Made by a program: the position numbers and the translations under genes. Shown here in pieces: positions 6,857 to 9,248 of a stretch of DNA of 9,248 nucleotides. Every line of letters begins with the position of its first letter. Within the stretch, counting starts at the first letter, position 1. This DNA is from Clostridia bacterium (GTDB lineage Bacteria; Bacillota; Clostridia; Saccharofermentanales; UBA5734). Under the pieces are notes generated by a model. The model did not search any database. It was not told the DNA's origin and worked only from the letters and a program-made list of their open reading frames with translations. Where the stretch lies: positions 1 to 9,248 of the forward strand of contig RZZF01000051.1 of NCBI GenBank assembly GCA_009929975.1. Reading direction: 5' to 3'.

Positions 6857-8089
6857 TCAGGATGAGCGGCCACTCAGCTGAATCAGCGTAATTTCCGAGC
6901 GGCTGCCGATGCGGACCGGCGGACCCCAGGTCCCATATCCGGCAGAGATCACACTGTGCAGCTGATTAATGCGGGCATAACGCCGGGTCTGGCAGTACTG
7001 GTGTTTCTGCAGCAGGTTCAGGGGAAACAACTGTCCGCGGTGAGTATGGCCGGCCAGCGCCAGATCCGCGCCGAGACCGGCGAGAAAGTCCAGATCAGCC
7101 GGCTGATGCTGCATGACGATCAAAGGGCGGTCCGGATCGGTGTTTTCCAGCAAAGCCTCCGGTGTCAGGCGATCCATCGAACCCGAGTATTCCGTCTGAT
7201 GCTCATTGCGGCCGGCCAGCACCAGCCCGGCCACTTCAATCACGTCATCCTGCAGCAGCCCGATGCCGGCCCTGTCCAAAAACACAGCCATTTCTTCTGC
7301 CGATGTATTGACCAGTTCATGATTGCCCAGCACGGCGTAACGGCCATAGGGGGCCTTGAGCTGGCTCATCTGGTACGTAAAGTCACTTTTCTCCATCAAA
7401 TGCAATGAATTATCGATCAGATCGCCGCCCAAAAGGATCAAGTCAGGCCGCAGCGCGTTGACCCGCTCCGTCATCCGTTTCAGATTGGTCACACTGACAA
7501 GGCTGCCGACATGCAAATCAGAAAGAAAGGCGATTCGCAGCGGCTGGCCGGCATTGAACGGTTTATCCAACTTGATCCTGAACGTCCTGACCCGCGGCGA
7601 ACGCGCCAGATAGGTGCCGATCAGCAGGACCATCAGGCTGAACGGAACGCTCAAGCCGAACAGCATCACGCGATTGATCGGCATGACCGCCGGCAGCCCA
7701 TGCGGCTCAGTCCCACGGATCAGACGTCCCAGCAGGTAGACCAGATCGATCACCGTGACCGGAATCAGCAGATAGATATAGAAAGCAAGCCAGTAGAAGC
7801 CGACATACGCAGTCGTGCGGACGAGCGGACGGCTGACCCGGCCCTGGTCAACGGCATAGGCGAAAGCCGGCAAAAAACCGGCCAGCGCGCCGACCATGAG
7901 AATAAACAATGTGACCGGCATCACGGATTGAACGGACAGCCAGACACGCGATGAGACATACACAACAGACAGACTATAAAGAACAAGAGCCAGACCATTG
8001 AGCGCCAGTCGGCGGCGGATCCTTCCATCGTGCAGGTTGGTCCTGATATGATGGACATGGGTCTGGAGTTTAACATTTTCAGCAAACAA
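6857..8089 (-). CDS. Membrane-anchored metallophosphoesterase, YkuE/YaeI type (410 aa)
   Basis: A calcineurin-like metallophosphoesterase hydrolysing a phosphoester with a two-metal centre; relatives include YaeI and YkuE. The N-terminus holds about four membrane segments (about 28-48, 56-80, 93-121, 139-161), so the catalytic domain is membrane-tethered. Metal-binding motifs are complete: SDLHVG (D191, H193), LGGDLID (D223), GNHE (N256, H257), QHQP (H328) and AGHTHRGQ (H348, H350). The start is a TTG at 8089: no in-frame ATG lies near, the frame closes just upstream, and AGGAGG is 10 bases before it (GGAGGAG 8 bases). A promoter and a 14-bp palindrome lie upstream. It is divergent from the HD-domain gene and followed by the moxR operon in the same direction. 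The physiological substrate cannot be deduced; lipid or cell-wall phosphates are only guesses. Confidence 0.9.
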   Translation of the reverse strand: MFAENVKLQTHVHHIRTNLHDGRIRRRLALNGLALVLYSLSVVYVSSRVWLSVQSVMPVTLFILMVGALAGFLPAFAYAVDQGRVSRPLVRTTAYVGFYWLAFYIYLLIPVTVIDLVYLLGRLIRGTEPHGLPAVMPINRVMLFGLSVPFSLMVLLIGTYLARSPRVRTFRIKLDKPFNAGQPLRIAFLSDLHVGSLVSVTNLKRMTERVNALRPDLILLGGDLIDNSLHLMEKSDFTYQMSQLKAPYGRYAVLGNHELVNTSAEEMAVFLDRAGIGLLQDDVIEVAGLVLAGRNEHQTEYSGSMDRLTPEALLENTDPDRPLIVMQHQPADLDFLAGLGADLALAGHTHRGQLFPLNLLQKHQYCQTRRYARINQLHSVISAGYGTWGPPVRIGSRSEITLIQLSGRSS

Positions 8090-8097
8090 TCAGGTAG

Positions 8098-8105
8098 CTC
8101 CTCCT
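8098..8105 (-). promoter_or_regulatory. Shine-Dalgarno supporting a TTG start
   Basis: AGGAGGAG on the minus strand (8105-8098) ends 8 bases before TTG 8089. It is the strongest evidence that the metallophosphoesterase begins with a non-ATG codon, which may limit its translation. Confidence 0.75.
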
Positions 8106-8108
8106 TTT

Positions 8109-8122
8109 GGCGCTTAAGCGCC
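8109..8122 (-). repeat. Perfect 14-bp palindrome GGCGCTTAAGCGCC in the leader
   Basis: The palindrome lies between the predicted transcription start (near 8132) and the ribosome site of the metallophosphoesterase gene. In RNA it forms a GGCGC/GCGCC stem with a UUAA loop, four bases upstream of AGGAGG. It could be an operator or a leader hairpin that affects ribosome access or mRNA stability. It is not a terminator: the bases that follow it in the transcript are A-rich, not U-rich. Confidence 0.6.
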
Positions 8123-8138
8123 GATCGCAAACAAAGTC

Positions 8139-8167
8139 ATTATAGGTGCGGCGGTCTTTCATCACAT
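8139..8167 (-). promoter_or_regulatory. Promoter of the metallophosphoesterase gene
   Basis: On the minus strand a perfect TATAAT (8144-8139) has ATGTGA (8167-8162, 3 of 6 to TTGACA) 17 bases upstream. Upstream of the -35 lies an A/T-rich tract (about 8171-8197) placed like an UP element. Transcription would start near 8132, leaving a leader of roughly 40 bases. Confidence 0.7.
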
Positions 8168-8183
8168 GGCTAAAATGAAAATA

Positions 8184-8197
8184 TTTTGTGAACAAAA
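8184..8197. repeat. Dyad TTTTGT-GA-ACAAAA between divergent promoters
   Basis: A perfect inverted repeat with 6-bp arms and a 2-bp centre. It overlaps a second palindrome, AAAATATTTT (8178-8187). Its centre is about 58 bases upstream of the predicted leftward start, a position typical of activator sites, and about 77 upstream of the rightward start. Given the A/T-rich context, chance or an UP element is also possible. Confidence 0.4.
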
Positions 8198-8231
8198 ACG
8201 GGCTATTGAACTCCGACGGAGGCCGGTTGGT

Positions 8232-8260
8232 TTGAGCCGGGGCACGACGCATGCTATAAT
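8232..8260 (+). promoter_or_regulatory. Strong promoter of the HD-domain gene
   Basis: TTGAGC (8232-8237) and a perfect TATAAT (8255-8260) are spaced by 17 bases, and TG at 8252-8253 adds an extended -10. Transcription would start near 8267, leaving a short leader of about 26 bases before ATG 8293. This is the best promoter in the window. Confidence 0.85.
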
Positions 8261-8292
8261 CGTGAATCAAATGAGATGAAAAGAGGGATCAT

Positions 8293-8877
8293 ATGAGTTG
8301 GCAGCCAAATAGAGAACAGGCCTGGGATCTTCTGATCCGCTACAATTCGAACGAAGCTCTGCAGCGCCACGCGCTGGCCGTTGAAGGTGTGATGCGCCAT
8401 TTTGCCGGTTTATTCGACGAAGATCCTGATTTGTGGGGTGTCATCGGCCTGCTCCATGATCTTGACTATGAACAGTTTCCTAAATCACATTGCAGCAAAA
8501 CCAGGGAAATTCTGCAGGATCTGGACACAGATCCGGTCTGGATCCGGGCCATTATCAGCCATGGTTACGGCATTTGCAGTGATGTGCGGCCGGAAAGCGA
8601 TCTGGAGAAAGTGCTTTTTACCATTGATGAGCTGACCGGTTTGATTCAGGCGGCCGCCCTGATGCGGCCTTCACGCAGCGTCATGGATCTGGAATTGAAA
8701 TCACTGAAGAAAAAATTCAAGACACCGTCTTTCGCTGCCGGCGTCAACCGTGATGTCATACGCCAGGGCTGTGAGATGATGAACTGGGAACTGGACCGTG
8801 TGATGCAGGAAACCATCCTGGGCATGCGGCAAGTCGCCCCGGCGCTCGGACTGGACGGACCGGCTGATGTCACATGA
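8293..8877 (+). CDS. HD-domain phosphohydrolase-like protein (194 aa)
   Basis: The metal-binding residues of the HD superfamily are in order: H26 in LQRHALAVE, H55-D56 in IGLLHDLDYEQFP, H90 in IISHGYG and D112 in FTIDELTGL. This is the layout of the small HDIG-type predicted metal-dependent phosphohydrolases, which act on nucleotides or other phosphomonoesters and phosphodiesters. The C-terminal helical part (about 130-183) has a basic stretch, LKSLKKKFK. No membrane segment or other domain is present, so it should be cytosolic. AGAGGGA (8282-8288) lies 4 bases before the ATG. It is divergent from the metallophosphoesterase gene and seems monocistronic in this window: the next 371 bases have no clear gene. 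The superfamily is secure, the substrate unknown. Confidence 0.88.
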   Translation: MSWQPNREQAWDLLIRYNSNEALQRHALAVEGVMRHFAGLFDEDPDLWGVIGLLHDLDYEQFPKSHCSKTREILQDLDTDPVWIRAIISHGYGICSDVRPESDLEKVLFTIDELTGLIQAAALMRPSRSVMDLELKSLKKKFKTPSFAAGVNRDVIRQGCEMMNWELDRVMQETILGMRQVAPALGLDGPADVT

Positions 8878-8911
8878 GTCGTTCCGTTGTCAAATAACCG
8901 ACTTGATTTTT
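8878..8911 (+). terminator. Weak candidate terminator after the HD-domain gene
   Basis: GTCGTT (8878-8883) can pair with AACCGAC (8896-8902) with one bulged C, leaving a 12-base loop, and the hairpin is followed by TTGATTTTT (8903-8911). The stem is short and imperfect, so termination efficiency is doubtful, but it is the only terminator-like element here and sits directly after the stop. Confidence 0.3.
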
Positions 8912-8946
8912 CATCTATTTGTAACAATTATTTTGCTTTTAAAGGT

Positions 8947-8952
8947 TATAAT
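8947..8952 (+). promoter_or_regulatory. Candidate -10 element (TATAAT)
   Basis: A perfect TATAAT follows a long A/T-rich stretch (8906-8946). No good -35 hexamer lies 16-18 bases upstream; TTGTAA (8919-8924) is 22 bases away, too far. It could start a leader or small RNA near 8959 containing the hairpins described downstream. Confidence 0.4.
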
Positions 8953-8964
8953 ATAGTCAAAGAT

Positions 8965-8983
8965 ACAGATATGACTCATCTGT
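8965..8983 (+). repeat. Inverted repeat ACAGAT-N7-ATCTGT
   Basis: Perfect 6-bp arms (8965-8970 and 8978-8983) with a 7-base loop, starting a few bases after the predicted transcription start near 8959. It would form a 5' hairpin in any transcript from that promoter. The stem is A/U-rich and weak. Confidence 0.4.
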
Positions 8984-9064
8984 CAACGGCAACCGTGGTG
9001 ATTGGCCACAATAAAACAATCAGAAATGTCTTGATCAGAACCGTATGTTCGAACACAATCAAAT

Positions 9065-9081
9065 GTTCCGCCCGACGGAAC
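9065..9081 (+). repeat. Hairpin GTTCCG-CCCGA-CGGAAC
   Basis: A perfect 6-bp stem with a 5-base loop, the most stable hairpin in the terminal region. It is followed 5 bases later by AAAGGAG (9087-9093), with no U tract, so it is not a terminator. GGAAC in its right arm can alternatively pair with GTTCT (9093-9097), which would put the AAAGGAG mostly in a loop. Confidence 0.5.
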
Positions 9082-9134
9082 CTGAGAAAGGAGTTCTTGC
9101 CACAGTTTCTGCATTAACCGACAAAACTGAACCA

Positions 9135-9164
9135 ATAACAATTGAATATATGTCAACATATAAT
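9135..9164 (+). promoter_or_regulatory. Candidate promoter near the right edge
   Basis: ATAACA (9135-9140, 4 of 6 to TTGACA) and a perfect TATAAT (9159-9164) are separated by 18 bases. Transcription would begin near 9171, inside the dyad at 9166-9185. No gene for it is visible before 9248, so its target lies outside or the leader is long. Confidence 0.55.
9147..9162. repeat. Dyad TATATGT-CA-ACATATA overlapping the -10 region
   Basis: A perfect inverted repeat with 7-bp arms and a 2-bp CA centre. It overlaps the first four bases of the TATAAT box at 9159-9164. Its centre is 21 bp from that of the next dyad, about two DNA turns, so both could be bound on the same DNA face. Confidence 0.5.
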
Positions 9165-9165
9165 T

Positions 9166-9185
9166 CTTGTGTTACATAACACAAG
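9166..9185. promoter_or_regulatory. Operator-like dyad CTTGTGTTA-CA-TAACACAAG
   Basis: Perfect 9-bp arms around a 2-bp centre, the longest dyad in the window. It starts 2 bases after the TATAAT box and covers the predicted start of transcription, a classic repressor position. The inner 18 bases have the outer pattern TTGTG-N8-CACAA of Rex (NADH-sensing repressor) sites, whose usual form is TTGTGAA-N4-TTCACAA. The inner AA/TT positions differ, so the regulator is not identified. Confidence 0.6.
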
Positions 9186-9248
9186 CAAGCGCCGGACAGC
9201 CATTGAGTCAACCATCTGTCACCATTGAACAATCGCAGTGAATCATAC

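Larger units (their letters stand above)
8878..9248. other. Gene-free AT-rich 371-base region, probable regulatory region of a gene beyond the right edge
   Basis: No reading frame here combines a ribosome site, start codon and recognisable protein. Its A/T richness contrasts with the GC-rich genes. It holds two TATAAT boxes in the rightward direction (8947-8952 and 9159-9164), a GTTC/GAAC-rich block able to form alternative hairpins (9038-9096), an orphan Shine-Dalgarno-like AAAGGAG (9087-9093), and two perfect dyads (9147-9162 and 9166-9185). The last 63 bases show nothing recognisable. I infer a promoter and leader region for a rightward gene starting past 9248. Confidence 0.6.

Noticed and set aside
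8874..8989. Long-range inverted repeats ATGAGTC/GACTCAT and CCGTTG/CAACGG flanking the first part of the terminal region
   Set aside because: The two pairs are not nested, the arms are 6-7 bp over about 100 bases, and no target-site duplication is visible, so they do not define an element or a stable RNA.
9078..9096. GAACCTGA stretch resembling part of the TPP riboswitch core
   Set aside because: The rest of the conserved TPP element (CUGAGA arm at the right distance, the continuation after CCTGA) is missing.
8887..9117. 76-codon frame starting at a TTG in the terminal region
   Set aside because: It has no ribosome site, no recognisable protein pattern, and runs across the predicted promoter and hairpins.
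9087..9117. Leader peptide of six codons after AAAGGAG (TTG 9097)
   Set aside because: The spacing from the ribosome site to TTG is only about 3 bases and the peptide is extremely short; kept only as an orphan ribosome site.
9045..9179. 44-codon frame from ATG 9045 to TAA 9177-9179
   Set aside because: No Shine-Dalgarno precedes it, it overlaps the GTTC/GAAC block, a promoter and an operator-like dyad, and the protein resembles nothing I know. A remnant of a transposase start was considered but cannot be supported.

Overview
The window is chromosomal and looks bacterial, most likely Bacillota (Firmicutes). Shine-Dalgarno sequences are strong (AGGAGG, AAGGAG), intergenic promoters carry sigma-A type TATAAT boxes, and the proteins resemble Gram-positive families. 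The genes are moderately GC-rich and the intergenic regions much more AT-rich. A lineage near Erysipelotrichia is my guess from overall flavour only; no marker gene here fixes the taxon.

Layout. (1) At 1-2235 three rightward genes lie in a row: the C-terminal part of a sensor histidine kinase cut by the window edge, a short KdpD-type universal-stress-like protein, and rluF (23S rRNA pseudouridine synthase). (2) At 2245-6735 a leftward, tightly packed five-gene operon runs, in transcription order, MoxR AAA+ ATPase, DUF58 protein, multi-pass membrane protein with a C-terminal DUF4129 domain, a CGYC thioredoxin-fold protein, and a NagD/UmpH-type HAD phosphatase. Junctions are 1 to 17 bases or overlapping. 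It converges on rluF with only 9 bases between stop codons. (3) At 6857-8089 a leftward membrane-anchored metallophosphoesterase with a TTG start is followed by (4) a 203-base divergent control region with a good promoter in each direction and dyads between them, and (5) a rightward HD-domain protein (8293-8877). (6) The last 371 bases contain no convincing gene. They are AT-rich and look like a control region for a gene beyond the right edge: two TATAAT boxes, an unusual density of GTTC/GAAC tetramers that can form competing hairpins, and two perfect dyads spaced two helical turns apart, one placed like an operator over the predicted transcription start.

How the genes fit together. MoxR, DUF58 and DUF4129 form a known co-occurring set, usually accompanied by a TgpA-like transglutaminase. 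Here no transglutaminase is present. The DUF4129 protein keeps the TM-bundle / extracytoplasmic segment / TM / DUF4129 order, but the extracytoplasmic segment is only a proline- and glutamate-rich linker. The thioredoxin-fold protein is translationally coupled to this set, which raises the possibility of a redox role. NagD may simply be carried along.

Several likely starts differ from the longest reading frames: nagD (ATG 3048), moxR (ATG 6735), the DUF4129 protein (ATG 4645), the thioredoxin-fold protein (ATG 3329) and the stress-like protein (ATG 1029). I see no rRNA, tRNA, CRISPR array, insertion sequence or recognised riboswitch.
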